A DNA stretch of 64,000 bases from Apostichopus japonicus (GCF_037975245.1 NC_092565.1:19385999-19449998); one strand, 5' to 3'. Shown: positions 27,069-40,356, numbered from the stretch's first letter. The notes: a model not told the origin generated them from the sequence alone. Made by a program: numbers and translations.

Positions 27069-30060
27069 GCTATATTGCCATCACACCACATGTATTGTTT
27101 TTTCTCTTTTAATTAGGGTCACGTGTCATGCACAGACAGACGGTGATTGAAAATCATTTCACACTGTGTGTAAAATATATTTCTATTGTACCGTTTTTTT
27201 TTTGGCTCCATGTTTTAAGTTTCGGTCGGTTTAGTAAAAAATACGACCTGTAAATCAGACTATAGCACATCGAAAACGATCCAGGCGCATGTCTGACTCA
27301 AATAGAACACTTAAGTAATTAATAGAACCCTTTCCTCTCGCTGCATATGAATACCTTGAAATCAATAAAATATTACTCATAAGAGATGATCCCCTTTCAT
27401 GGGTAAAATATATTTTATGAGACAAATTGCTGGAAAGATTTACAAGTGCATTTCTTTTTTCCATCTCATTTCTATCTCTTCGTCTCTCCTGTTTTGCGGG
27501 AGTGAAGAAGAAGTGTAAATCCATAACACGTCATTTTGATTTACATTTTCTTTGAAATTTGTAAACAAGTGACCAGTAAGGAAATAGTATCTCCACAAAT
27601 CTATAAATAATCCCGTTTTTTCCCCCTGCTTTTTAGCTCCCATTTTTTTTTTAATCGAAAACGAAATAGTTGACAATGAGAACTGTGAATACAAATCACT
27701 AGGAATAAATCTATATATTTAATACTTGTTAAAGATTATGGATGGAAAAGAGTGTTTTTTTTTTCTCCTTTTCTCACCGAATCAGATAAACAAAGCAAGT
27801 CAGAAAAATAGGGAGGGATTATAAATATTGTTTTTTTTTCTTTGATTGATTGTACGCACAGAAGCAGTTTTGCCCAGTGGTTTAATTTTCAACGGGATCG
27901 AAAGGCCATTTTGTAGAAGTGTATATGAATGAAATCAATCTTATTGAAGAAGAACAAACAAATTATTTGCTCTTTTGAAATTTGTTTACAACTTCTCGGT
28001 AATTTTTTTCTTTCTTAATTCATTCTTGACTGAAATAAATCTTGGAAAGTAATAACAACAGGTTTATTACTACAGAATTTTTTTAAACAAACGGAGGCGA
28101 CGTAAATGAAAAGAAAGAATGGTTATAACAATTAAGTAGAGTTTTTCAGGTGAAAGCGGGGGTGGGGGAGGGGTTGGGTCTGTGCGGGTGGGTGGGTAAG
28201 GTATATCTATCTATTACCTTCATCCTAGCCCCCCCCCCGACACAAATCCGTCTATACTCTAAGATAATCAAACAATAAATAATACCAGCTTTCTCAAACA
28301 ACTCATTTACTAATGGTATAGGAGTTTTAAAACTCTTTTCACCGTTGAAGTGAATAACAACTGTGTGATTCTAAACTACTCAGTGTTTCAATATATAGAG
28401 GTCTGTCTATATGACTAGATGGAAATAACGAAATGTGTCTTCTACATAACGCAAATGTGCATTAATGTCTTTGGTGGAATAAACAATCATTCACAAACTT
28501 CATCAAATATGAATCAATTATTAAAAAATAAAAAATAAATAAAAATAAATAAAACAATATATCCAATGACAATATTATTAATCAAAGATGTATTTAAAAA
28601 TATATACAATATTGGAATAATCACATTGCCCAAATCACCAGATCTTTCTAGTTATAAGTTCCATTCGATGTATGAATTCGGTGAAGTTTCTCTACATTTG
28701 TAAACATCAGTCCAATTTTTGTAGTCAATGAGGCCTAGCCCTAAAAGTAGATACAAATAAAGCGTGTGGTAGGCCTATATAGGGTAATGCTTTGATCTGT
28801 CAAGATTATAAATAATGCAATCAGCAAAATATATAACCTCTGGTATTGCGTATTCAGTCGTTTGGTTATACTAGTTAGCCCCCATATCTGTGAAGTAGGT
28901 TAGGCTATAATTAAATACTATATAAAGTGTGGTAGGTCTCTATGGCTGTGTGCCCGGATGTGTCTCATATAACCATTGAATAATATTAATAAACAGTGTA
29001 ACCTCTGTTCTTCCATATGCAATTCTTGATATACTAGCTTCGAGAGAATACCTCAGCTGCGATTCATATTTGTATATTAAACATTTAAACAAGGAGAACT
29101 CAATTGTACAATTTTTCTCCCACCCCCTCACCCCCCCCCACCCCTATAAAAAATGAGTTCCATCGAAACTATACTTCATTTCCATTCGACAAAGAAAACA
29201 GGACCAAATAAAAACACTTGATCCCGTTGTCTCTCGTTCTACTTCTTTAGTATTGAAACTCTACTCGGAATGAATTAGTATAATTCATTGATGCCACCAC
29301 CACGATTGTGCTGGCTGGCGCTCGTTATGTCTCATCCCACACATATACTAGTCATATACAGGCGCCGTATCTAACAATGAACGTCCAATTAAAGCCCGTC
29401 CCTTAGTCGTTAGTATTAAGTGTTGGGATCAACTAAAGCCTTTGTGCAATTGACCAATAATCGACCGCGTCATTCTACAACGTAGTCTGTCATGGCACCA
29501 ATCATCGAATCCATTCTCTTTTCCCCTTTCGGCTTTTTTCTTCAAAAAATAAAATCCGTAACAATCCTCTAAGGTTTTTTTTTTTTCGTCTCTCCTGCTC
29601 CTCCTCCCGCCTCCTTCTTTTTCTCCTCCCTTAAGTTTTGTTTATTTTCGTTTAAAAGAAAAGAAAGAAAACAGAGGTTGTTACAGGATTTGGACCGTTT
29701 AACTACTTGTTGCAATTAAGAAGAAAATGATTAGTTAAGTGGCGATCCCCCAGAAGTGTGTGTTAAATGTATAGAAGGTATTATTAAGACGCATTGTAAC
29801 GGTATAGTCTAGATAGACGGTTGACTCTGTTTATTACTTGTTAAGGGGTGTGATACTTATATGGAGGACACAAAAGTAAGAAGACTTGTTTAATTCTTTA
29901 GTTAATTTGGTATGTTTTTAAGAAGAAGTCCTGGGTTTGTAAGGAGTATTATACGCATATATAGAACTCGCTTTAAACTTTATAGCCTTTGCTTAAGTTT
30001 TCGAGTTAGACGGCCACCAATTCCAAAACCAACAGAATATTCCAAGAAAATAGCAAGTGG
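27069..30060. other. Non-coding intergenic
   Basis: AT-rich with T-rich runs, a G-rich tract at 28156-28197 (several GGG runs) and a C-rich tract at 29120-29144. A GC-balanced segment at about 29290-29510 includes CCAATTAA and TTAAGTG (homeodomain/NK-type motifs) and may be a distal regulatory element. No exon recognised. Confidence 0.45.

Positions 30061-30063
<3 letters not shown>

Positions 30064-30147
<84 letters not shown>
30064..30147. repeat. (TA)n microsatellite
   Basis: Uninterrupted TA tract of about 38-40 units after an A run. Confidence 0.95.
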
Positions 30148-30148
<1 letters not shown>

Positions 30149-31500
30149 TCTATTGTCAGTGTCGTATAACGTTTCGATATTACATGTATGTTTGGTTGCA
30201 TGTTTGGTGGGAAGATCTCAAAATTACAATTCCCAAACGCGAACCATAACGTGACCATAGGAAGGGGAAGGAAAGGGCGAATGAAATATCTCAATCGAGG
30301 CTAATAAACCAACATATGATTGCATCATTAAGAATAGTACACATTTTGACTTTTATTCTTGTTTGAACTTCACACCGTCCTAGTTAAGTCTAACAGAATT
30401 GTATGCACTATCGTGACCTTGGGTCCTATTCAAAGCCACATGTTTACAAATCGGACGCTTATTAACAGTCCTTTTATATATTTAAGAGTCAAAAGGAATA
30501 GAAGGGGAAAAAAACAGAACAAGCCAAAATTATGGCTAATAGCCATTTTTTTTACGTTTTCCTTTAAGCTTCTTTTATTGTCATACAAGAATTAATCAAG
30601 TTGTTTTGCAGTATTTGCTTAGATGCTAATAAAGAGTGTTCGTAAGTACGAGACAATTAATTGTGGTTCTGTTTTATTATTGGTATATCTCGGTGGCTAC
30701 TTGAAGTCAAAGTTCATTAGACAAACACAACCGTTTGTCTCGTCTTCTTAAACCTTTGCAAAAGGGGAAAAGGTGCCCTCGTGGACAATTAGTTAGAGTA
30801 AAAATGGTAAAAAACAAATTGTTTAAATGGTAAACATAAAAAAACAGGGGAAAAAAAACAAGTTTGATCGGTGACTGACTAAGCACAGTTAGGTTAGAGT
30901 CCCTGACCTATATGTATGACTAAAGCTAAAAGAGAGAGAGAGGAGGGGTGGGTGGGGGTAGGGGGGGGGAGGGTGGAGAGAGAGAAAGAGCAGGCGAGAG
31001 ATCTTCCTTCGTGGTCACCTTATGCAGTGTTTTATTCTTTTCTTCACCAGCACGGGGCACCAGGGCAACACACCGGAATGGGCAATCTCTTGCTGTGAAT
31101 AAAGTTTTTTCTTTGCCAAGATTTGCTATAAATGTTTGATATTGAGGTATATGGTACACCATGTTTAAGCAGTACACTCATCTTCTTCGAGAGGGTCGGG
31201 GGGGGGGGGGGCTGAGCGACAGGATTAAATAGAAACACCGATCCCGAGTAAACGGTAACTATTGTCGGGTGACACGCGTAAGCACGCACTTCGATAATAC
31301 CATGTTACATATCATTTATACACAACACGTAATCCAATCAAACATTTCTCTAATTGGTCGCTATAGTTTTAACATTGTTTTGATTGAAAGTTGTAGGCTA
31401 GTTTAGACTGACGCTTTCAATCTGTGAAACTGCATGGGACAGTATAAGCTGAAACTTACAGTGCAAACTTATATGTGAATCAAACTTTGTTTCGCAAAAT
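30148..31500. other. Non-coding with polypurine tract
   Basis: Contains a GA- and G-rich polypurine tract at 30928-30995 with many GGG runs (30944-30973 is strongly G-quadruplex-capable) and a G run at 31198-31211. Open frames across it are composition artefacts. Confidence 0.5.
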
Positions 31501-31514
31501 ATGAAAGAAAACAA

Positions 31515-32030
31515 CATAAAACACACACACACACACTCACACACACACACACACACACACAACATATGACACAACACAACATTGGACACAACACGGCACA
31601 ATGCAAACCTAAAACTACGGCGCAATATACTTCTCAACATGAACATAAACCACACACATACAACGCAACATGTAACACGACGCACAACATAATATACAGC
31701 ACAACATGACAGTAAAAGCTAAACACAAAACATACCACACAACATACGACATAACATGGAATACAAAGTATTCAGTAAACTAACTTAACACGTAAAATAT
31801 ACACAAATATCGCAACATGGAACACGACGTAAAAGACGACAAACAACGTATCAAACAAACTAAATACATACAACAACATGCAACACAGAATACAACACAA
31901 CATACATAACACAACACATAGTTCGAAACCACATGATATGCATTTCATTGTTGTAACACAACATACACATATACACTAACAACGTACAACATAGAAAACC
32001 AAACCAAACAATATCGTATACATTATATTC
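31515..32030. repeat. (CA)n and degenerate ACAACAT-rich tract
   Basis: (CA)n at 31519-31560 grades into about 450 bp of degenerate A/C-rich sequence dominated by ACAACAT, ACACAAC and AACATA words, with strong strand asymmetry. It looks like an aged expansion of the microsatellite. Confidence 0.7.
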
Positions 32031-32228
32031 TGTGTTTATTTACAACAGATACACTTCTTGTACTCTCACTATGATAAATAACGTTCCGGTGGCATGTTTG
32101 AAGTCATGTGGGCGGCCATATTGGATCTATTATCTTTTTTAACTCAAATTTGAAATCTTTTCAATTTTAGAAAGTCATTTCAGATGGGAAAACCGTAGAT
32201 TGCTCTTGGATATAAACCCCACCTTACT

Positions 32229-32333
32229 ATGACCCGCCCGGGTATCGAACCCGGAACCTCCCGATTGATAAGCCTCATTGGCTTCAAATGCCACCGACTT
32301 TTTCCACTCGGCCACAGCACCGACAAAGTTCAA
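32229..32333 (-). mobile_element. tRNA-Leu/Ser-like SINE head (or tRNA pseudogene)
   Basis: On the minus strand an A box (TGGCCGAGTGG) and a B box (GGGTTCGATACC) are spaced as in a class II tRNA with a long variable arm. The T stem CCGGG/CCCGG pairs, and an anticodon-like stem-loop TGGC-ATTTGAA-GCCA is present. The acceptor arms do not pair (about half mismatched), so it is not a functional tRNA. The plus-strand peptide reading TRPGIEPGTSR is the well-known spurious translation of tRNA-derived SINE B boxes. The body and tail of a SINE are not clear. Confidence 0.65.
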
Positions 32334-33958
32334 AGTTCATCATTTTGTATTTTTCTTACCAACTTTGAGTTTTCAGATATGCTCTTCAAGCAAGAAGAAG
32401 AAGAATTAGTAAATAAATAAAAAATTAACTAAAGCGATTAGAAGGAAACCTGTGTTTCAATATGAATCCTGCCTTTTACTTATTTAATATTAGGATGACT
32501 TTAGCATTCATACGTCTGTACTTAGATATGACGCACTTTTCATTTTTTTCGCAAAACATTTTTGGCCTCCCGGTAAGATATATATATAGTTGTAAAACAA
32601 TTAAGAAGAGTACAGGCAATTTACGTCATCGCTTTTCAGTATACCATTGCTCTCTAAAATAAAAAGTGGTTTGCAAGCAGCTTGCCGAAGCACACCTATA
32701 CATGCATAATGTACGTTCATAACATTTTAATATGGTCCTTTCCTCCCATCTCGCGATCCCCACAACCTCCCCCTCCACATGAACAACCATAATCACCCCA
32801 TATCTGTTACAAGGAATGTAACAGCTCCCTGACTTTATATAGCGCTTTGTCGCCCTTTTTCGACGAGACTTCAGTTTGTATAAATATACATCATTTTCGG
32901 CCACATCAGCTGTTTTCATTCTTAAAAAATTACGATTTACTTTCAAAATAGCGCCATCGGACGTAAAAAGTTGCTTTTTAGTGTCCAGGAAGTCAGTTTA
33001 TCGAAAGAAATTAAAGGTACTGTTGAATGATTTGAACAAGTAAACGTTTATCATCGAGCATATGTGCAGTCTATTGTTAAATTCAGTGACTTGCAAACAC
33101 ACAACCATAACACATAAACATAGAATTCAACGTGTAATACGGCGAATAAGACGCCATTCAGTACAAATAAATAGCACAATACATTTTTATAATATTATCG
33201 GTATATTTATTACATTATAAATTGGAGAAAATACATGAACAAAAAAAGTAATTTTTTTCCAGCCTCAATGATTCTTGACATTTTTCATGTCAATAACAAT
33301 AACCTGGAAAATGAGAACTTAACCATGAAAAGTAAACATGACGGCCAGCAAAATTGTCATGGTGACTGCACATGCGCAGTCTCAATATATTGTGGGCGTT
33401 CCCCAAAGATAGGGGCTCGGATTTGCCTTGGTTACCTTTATAAATAGTAAAAATATCAATAACGCAGAATTCGTTGCCAATATGACAAAAGATGAATGAA
33501 TCCTCACCATTGACTTTCAACCTTGGCAGTTTAAAAACATGCCACATGTAGTGGTCACGCTATTTGCACTCTGTTCCAGGGAAATATAACGATCTTTTAT
33601 ATGTTTCTTATCGAAAGGTTTTCTTAAATGTTAACTGGGGAATTGTTTTCTCTCAAAGAAACATAAAAGAAAGCAAAACTAATTAGAGAGAAACCTGTGT
33701 TTCAAATACGACAATTAAGTCTTCCGGCTTAGTAAAAGCGCTTCGTTAATATAGCTAAATAAGTATTAAAGGATATACGAGATTCTTTATAAAGTACGAA
33801 ATTAGTAACTTTTCTTCAACATTTTCAAATATATTTACACCCCCTACAGTTTATTTAATACTCGTGACTTATACCGTCATAGCTGGACCTTGTGCGGCAT
33901 TTACGTTTGCTTAATTTGTTTTCTTTACTTTTGTTTTTAATTATCTTTTGGTAAAATG
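32334..33958. other. Non-coding
   Basis: Two similar strings, 32434-32456 and 33683-33705 (both containing GAAACCTGTGTTTCAA), recur 1.25 kb apart. A 19-bp string at 32941-32959 (TTTCAAAATAGCGCCATCG) recurs exactly at 35519-35537. The 106-residue minus-strand frame at 32626-32946 is unrecognised and probably chance. Confidence 0.45.
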
Positions 33959-34385
33959 TGTTACCTCCCGTAATGATGTGCTAATCTGGAAAAGGGTGTA
34001 AATAACAAGTAAATGATGCTAGTTTTGGTATTTTGTATTTAGCTTATATGACGTACTTTGTATTCTGGTTGCAGAAGATGTTAACTCCAGTCATGATATG
34101 CTAATCTGCAAGCTTTTTATACAGAGACTTAAAGCATTCAGGAAGACTTGACGGGTGTTATGTTAGATTTAATACGTTTGTATTTAGCTTATATGAAGCA
34201 CTCTTAATTATGGTTGTAGACTATGTTATACCTAACACCATGATCTGGTCCTAATCTGCAAGCTTTTTATACAGAGACTTGAAGCATTCAGGAAGACTTG
34301 AGGTGCAATGTTAGATTTAATACGTTTGTATTTAACTTATAAGTCGCACTCTTTATTCTTGTTGCCAATATGTTACCAGCGTTGT
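33959..34385. repeat. 147-bp divergent tandem repeat
   Basis: About three copies. The landmarks TGTATTTAGCTTATATGA (or a close variant) recur at 34033, 34179 and 34327, and GCTAATCTGCAAGCTTTTTA (or a variant) with GCATTCAGGAAGACTTGA recurs at the same period. Copies 2 and 3 are most alike. Confidence 0.85.
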
Positions 34386-34471
34386 GGACGGCTTCTTTCA
34401 TTGGAGTATTTTCGAAGACTTGAGGTTCCGAGTACCAACTACTATAGATCAAGTACTGCCTTTTACGATCG

Positions 34472-34560
34472 CGAGTACCGAGTACCGAGTATCGAGTACC
34501 GAGTACCGAGCACCGAGCACCGAGTACCGAGTACCGAGTGCAGTACCGAGTACCGAGTAC
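34472..34560. repeat. Heptamer (CGAGTAC)n minisatellite
   Basis: Thirteen units of CGAGTAC with single-base variants CGAGCAC, CGAGTAT and CGAGTGC and one truncated unit. It immediately follows the 147-bp repeat. Confidence 0.95.
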
Positions 34561-36420
34561 GTTTGTGTCATTATAAGGCTCTGAATATTACCTCCTGCTA
34601 TCAAATAGTTAAGCTGTAAAACACGCAAAGGAGATTAAATAAAGGTTATTACTAAAGTTCTATGTTCATTTGTGTACTCCCTCTCGCCGTACTCTATGTG
34701 TATCCTCCTATAGGTGTACTCTCTCTCTTAGCATAACATTCGTTAGATCCGAAACTGTCTTACAAATACCCTCGGCGTACCTCAAAAAACCCAAAGTGTT
34801 TTATACTTGCATGATGTTGTAGACAGATTTCTCAACCAATATTTCAAGACCTCGAAAACGCTCATTCTGTTCAAAGAAAGGGAAACAACACTTACTAATG
34901 AGCACATCAATAGCACTGCAACACTGGTGTATTTAATGCTACATATACGCCTTTCCCAATGTGAATTTAAAAGAGATATCGTGATTACAAGATTATCCGG
35001 TTTGAAACTGTTTTGAACTGAAACTATATTCGATCACCACCAAACGTCGATGGACCCAACCATGATACATAAATCCCCCAAATCCCCTAAACTGGACCTC
35101 ATATGTTACATCACGCCTCTTGCCTGCGGCAAACGTTGTTAATCTGAATAAGTAGCTTGAAAAATTTCAAAATTGTAAAGCAAACAGTGGCTAAAAGGTG
35201 AGAATAACTTCTAACACAAAGTTTATAAATATTTAATGCAATTTTGAAGAGACATCTGGCATAATAGGCATATGACGTAATTCATCACAATTGTTCAATG
35301 ACACGACATGGCCTTCGGAGCAACTTGACTTGACACTATGTATGTTTATAAAGTCTTCCCTCCCACCTCACCGTTCCCCACCCCCTCTCAATCCTCATCG
35401 CCCAATTCACCCCTATAGGCTGTACCAGGGGGATGTTGCAGACTATATCGCTTTGTTACCATTTCAAGACGAGACTTTTTGTTTCTAATTCAAACCAAAT
35501 CTACTTGCTCCCCATTTGTTTCAAAATAGCGCCATCGCATACAATGGTGGGCTGAATAACTACCAACATTCCTAAATCATCGTTGTTTTCGGGTTTTTTT
35601 TAAGCAAACAATTTCTCTTCTATTAATTCCACACAACAAAACATAACATCACATAGAAACAATAGGAAATACATCAATTAGTGTACTGGTAATGAAGCAT
35701 GGAAACGCCCAGGCAGAAGGCGGGTACTATAGCTAAAGAAACCTTACAATTTCATAATATCCCATCTATGGTTCCACTTTTGTATAGTATTGTTCTTCAG
35801 AGCAATAAACTTTTCTGTTTCACGACATCATTTTAAAATATTCAGTAATGCATTGTAACTGGGTTTACTATTCTTTCCATTTACAGTTATAAATATACTA
35901 TTCAGTCTGCACAGAGAATCACAAAAATATAATCTGAAACATCAGGATCCAAAAGCCCAAAAATAATATCCCTGATGGTAAGAATATACATGCATTCTCA
36001 TGAAGATTTGACTGGAACTGCCTCCAAAGAGGAGTTATTTCACGTCACTGCAATCCCAAAGAATATGTTAAATATCTTCAGTTTCATCCTAACGAAAGGT
36101 GCAAAGATCCTAGGTTCACAATGCTCATCTGAGCGAGTAATTTATTAACTACAAGATATCTAAGAAGGCTCTGTGGAATAACATATACCAGTGAGAAGTA
36201 GTCCATAACGTTGGCATGGAAGTTATACTTGCCCTTGAAAATTGAAAGCGATAACAAAATTGCCATTTTTCTGATAATATATCTTTAAAATACTTCAGAC
36301 CTTTTTCATACTCAATTTTCCAAAATACAACACGGTTGTTAATTATAATGGCAAAATTATTTTGAATTATTTAAATCGATTTTCAGATTCGAAGTGATCG
36401 TTCGGATTAATTTCGTATAG
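34561..36420. other. Non-coding
   Basis: No gene. Contains the second copy of the 19-bp CAAAATAGCGCCATCG string (35519-35537) and a C-rich tract at 35360-35410. Confidence 0.5.
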
Positions 36421-36468
36421 CGTTGGTCCTCATTTAAATTTCTATGACTGGGTCATATAGAAAACCGT

Positions 36469-36520
36469 GGTTGGAGCAGGGAGCTGCTACTCTAAGAAGC
36501 AGCTCCCTGGTTGGAGCAAG
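36469..36520. repeat. 12-bp hairpin with dispersed relative
   Basis: CAGGGAGCTGCT (36477-36488) pairs perfectly with 36498-36509 around a nine-base loop, between two copies of GGTTGGAGCA. The 16 bases 36480-36495 recur exactly, in reverse complement, at 52855-52870, so both belong to a dispersed repeat. Confidence 0.7.
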
Positions 36521-36716
36521 AGGTCAAAATATATATACTTTACCTAGGTTCAGCAATGTGTAGAGTAGGCTGTTAGCCTAGGTGTTCAAGCTGAAAGCCT
36601 TACGTGCCTGCATACCCAATTAAGTGAAAAGCTGTGGGTTGATTTGTGTTTCGCGGACCGGACGGCAAACTTTCTCGGCCCTTATTTGGCTCACGGGTCG
36701 CTTTTTAAGAACCCTG
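36521..36716. mobile_element. hAT-like transposon right-end fragment
   Basis: The sequence ends in AAAAAGCGACCC-type terminus: reverse complemented it begins CAGGGTTCTTAAAAAGCGAC, followed by a GTGAGCCAAATAAGGGCC-like subterminal block. This matches the usual style of hAT non-autonomous ends (CAGGGTT, then GGCCC or GGTCGC). No matching left end or target duplication was found, so it is probably truncated. Confidence 0.5.
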
Positions 36717-38706
36717 TCTTATAGTGTAGAGTTCATTTCATCCGACTGATGACCGCATTTCTTTCTTTAATCACTAATCTCGCGTAAACTTGTTCAAAGT
36801 GAGGGCGTAGTTTCTTATTAGCTTAGCGTTTGCGCTCGGAAATGGTTTCACAACGCTGTTTTGAGAACAAATTTTTCAAAATAGCACCACCACTTTGAGA
36901 TCTAGTCATTTTGGGAGGAATAATAGGATAATTTCATCTTGAATAACCCCCGGAGGGATCAGGAAATGGAATGGGTAAGGAGGAGATTGTCGTGGGTATT
37001 TGGGTTTTTTTTTTTGCTTTGTTAAAAGTGCTGCCCCTATACCGGCAATGATAGCGTGAATGCAATACTCCATTTGAAGTGTCATAAATTAGCGTAATTT
37101 GCGAAATGAAACAGGAAGATTAAAGTGAATTATATGACTTCAAATAAGTAACAAAGAAGTAAAATTGTTACCTACGACCAATTCGTTTGCGAACTTAATG
37201 ACACATTGGACATGCACATATATTCCACAATGCCTCAAATTTGCCACGCGTCCTCAATTGCCTCCATACAATACCTCTAGAAAAGTCTTTCTGCTGTTTA
37301 AGACACGACCATGCACACCCTTATGAACGCCGGTGAGATATACAAATATGTTTGAAAGAAGGGAATAGTCTTGTTCGATAGGTTTCGAGACTTATGTGAA
37401 ACTGCGCCCTCCTTCTACTGATTTGGCTCCACTGAACGTGTGTCCATTGTCTATCAAACCCCGTATGTTAGGGCATCCGCATGTAGATCGGTATGACCCG
37501 ACTCATTGCCGCTAAAGGTTGATATATTGACCGTTTCTTGATGTCGGAGGGTAAACCTTTGACCAAGTATATCATCCATCAGAAGAACCTCTTTCTTCCA
37601 TCCTACATATTACTATTGACCATGCCTATCCCCCGTTTTTACATTTCATGTAGGGTTCGGTGCCTGGGAGCAGCATACTTAGTTTTATTATGGACGGGGT
37701 CTCTGTGTCACTGGTTGATGACACGGCATAATTTGGGCGGTTCATTGCTTTCCTTACAGAAATGCAATGATAAAATTTATAGACGAAGATCTGATTTGTT
37801 GTCGCCAATTTTTTATTTGTTTATTTCCGAAACTAACGATTATTCTTTGCTTCGAATACAAGAATGAAAATTGTTTAAAGGCCGCCAAAGAAAAAAATAT
37901 TGTTTCGGTAAACAAGTATTTTCCATTTTTCTTGTTTGTTTGTGTGTTTGCATGAATAGATCCGATACATGAGGTAAGAGGATGGTCGAGTAGTCATAAC
38001 AATATTTTTTTATACGTTGTAGACTCTTATCAAAACGGCTGCTAGCAGTCTAAGTTGTATTTCTACACCACTTTTACTTTAAAAATTTACACATAAGAGG
38101 CTCGTCAATTTACTAAAGTGGATGGACTACCGAGTCTAACGCACCTTTCATTAGGTAAGCTAATGAGAACGAAAGCACAATACGAAACCTTAAAAAATAT
38201 AAAACAAAATGGATTCCTTGAGTAACATCTTTACAATTTTCGCGGTCACGTGATGTTGGACATCATCAATGCATGGCTGCTCTATTGTTTGTATTAAGTC
38301 CAAGGAACGTCTTATGGTCGTTATTAGAATCGGTAAAACAGTGGATTATTTTAGAAACTGACGTCATCATCGGTTTATCCCGTCCAGTGATTCAGCATAT
38401 TTTAAAGGTAAATATCTTGAAACCCAAATAGCCATAAAGACCTAATTTGCGCTCCAAATTTCGCCTAAAATCCTGTTTTTTGCTCTTTCCACAGACAGTG
38501 ACTCTTTCCTTGACCCCGACATAGATTTATTTTTAAAACAGCAGGGAAAAAATACCTTTCTGGTGACGAAATATGAAAAAAAATGTCTAATCCCCCGAGA
38601 AGTGATTTCTGAAATTTATAAACTTTTCTTAAAAACATTTCTTTTATTTTTTCTCGGTTCTTTCGATTTTATGACCAGAAAAATATTCACAAGTTTGGAA
38701 TACCCC
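36717..38706. other. Non-coding
   Basis: The longest open frame (109 residues, 37538-37867 plus) has no recognisable motif; an overlapping minus frame is equally open. The CRE at 38359 lies here. Confidence 0.5.
38359..38366. promoter_or_regulatory. CRE palindrome TGACGTCA
   Basis: Perfect CREB/ATF consensus, in an otherwise featureless stretch far upstream of hmx. Confidence 0.2.
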
Positions 38707-38780
38707 AGTGATACCCTGGAACCTGACCCTCCTCTACACCGTATCAATTCATTGGTCACGGAGTACTCCAGGGTATCACT
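38707..38780. repeat. 14-bp inverted repeat pair
   Basis: AGTGATACCCTGGA (38707-38720) and its exact complement (38767-38780) with a 46-bp spacer; resembles a very small MITE or a cruciform site. No target duplication recognised. Confidence 0.6.
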
Positions 38781-40356
38781 ACAGTTGCTAATCAATCAAT
38801 TAACACTTTTGAGACGATCAATCGGGCAGTCCATGTAGATCGTAAAACTGTATTTAACGTGAATTTGGCACAGGTTAGTCGATGGTAAGCTGTACTGAAA
38901 CAGCAAACTTTATAGTCAAAGAAGATATCAGTCACATAAGAAGATGAAATTTTGGCCTTTTGGCCTTTTTGGCCTCTATGGCACATTTCTTAATAATTCC
39001 AACAAAAAAAAGAGTTTTCACACTTTCAGAGTGTCACAGGTGATCGCTCATTTAAAAGGACTGAATTTCACTTTTGTAAAGAATGATGACTTCAAATCAA
39101 TATAGCTCTAAAAACGAGTGACTATTTTCACTCTACAAGGGCTAAATTTACTGAACTTCACTCTGAGGAGAAGACGGAATTCACTTTTCTTATTATAAAG
39201 ATGATTTGGGTATCTTAGTCTGACTTTATGAGATCTTATTATGAATATGAAATTTGGCTAATTTCCAGGGAAATAATGGCGACCAGACGCAGATAAACGC
39301 TTTTAACGGAGCATGAGCCTTCGTGTGACCTAACCGGCAAGCAACGGTCAACTTTCTAATGTGCTATCCATCCACTTCCAACAACTCTCCCCATCCACCA
39401 TCCCCACCCCATTCCCACACCCACATTTACTACACTACTGGCATTTTCACACTGACCGGCTTTCTGAATGGCGATTAATATTCCTTTCCTTCCCCTCCCC
39501 ACAAAAAAGGGCAATAAAATGAGACAAAAAAGGAGGAAAAAAATGATAGGGGGTGGGGGGTGGGGGAAGGTGGGAGGTATAAAGAAATATTACCAACATA
39601 ATATATATATATATAATATATGTCAATGAAGGTATTAGCTTACTTTACACTAACCTGATACCAAATAATTTGAGTGAAATAATGCCTTTTGTTTTGTTCT
39701 TTAAAAAAAAAATCTTCCTGTTTGCTTCTTTATTAAAAATAGCTGATATAATTGAAAACTTTCTTCTGTTTAAGTGTTTCATTTCTTATAAAGTAAATGT
39801 GACACTTTGAAAATATTTTCTCAATTCCCAGACGCGATTAGATTAATAAAAGTCATGTGAAACCAAATTGTTTTTAATATACCATTAAAGTTTTTCATCT
39901 TACATCGACTATTAATGAGTTTTGACAAATATGGCTGCAGAATTTTATATCAATTATAATAAAATAAGGCCTCTTTATGATGGCGGATACTCTCAGTATA
40001 ACCTTCTGACTTTGACGAGTGTTTTTATAATCTCTTACTTTACTCATCGAAAGCCCTTTTCATCACTACTCTGACAAATAAGATCATATTTTCATAATTT
40101 TCGACTTTTTGACGATTTCCGTTAATTAGCCACTTTGAGGTGACAAAATACGGTTTATTTATCATCTTGTGTCACAAGGAAAGACCAGGAATGTTGAAGT
40201 TATAATGCGATGATGATTGATTCGTTTCCAGGGTATTCGGGTCAAGGTGGAATGTCGCCATATGCTAGACGAAACGCATTTTTTTTCTATACTCTGAGCA
40301 ACTTTTGCATTTATTCGTTCGACAATTTATAGGAAACCAACAGAACTTATTTGTTG
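38781..40356. other. Non-coding
   Basis: G-rich tract at 39547-39575 (GGGGGTGGGGGG style) and a short TA tract at 39600-39622. No gene. Confidence 0.5.

Noticed and set aside
32229..32333. Functional tRNA gene
   Set aside because: The acceptor stem does not pair and no clean 3' end is seen; treated as a SINE head or pseudogene.
32229..32420. 63-residue frame beginning with a GIEPGTSR-type peptide
   Set aside because: Known spurious translation of a tRNA-derived B box.
37538..37867. 109-residue open frame as a gene
   Set aside because: No recognisable motif, overlapping open frame on the other strand and no splice context supporting an exon.
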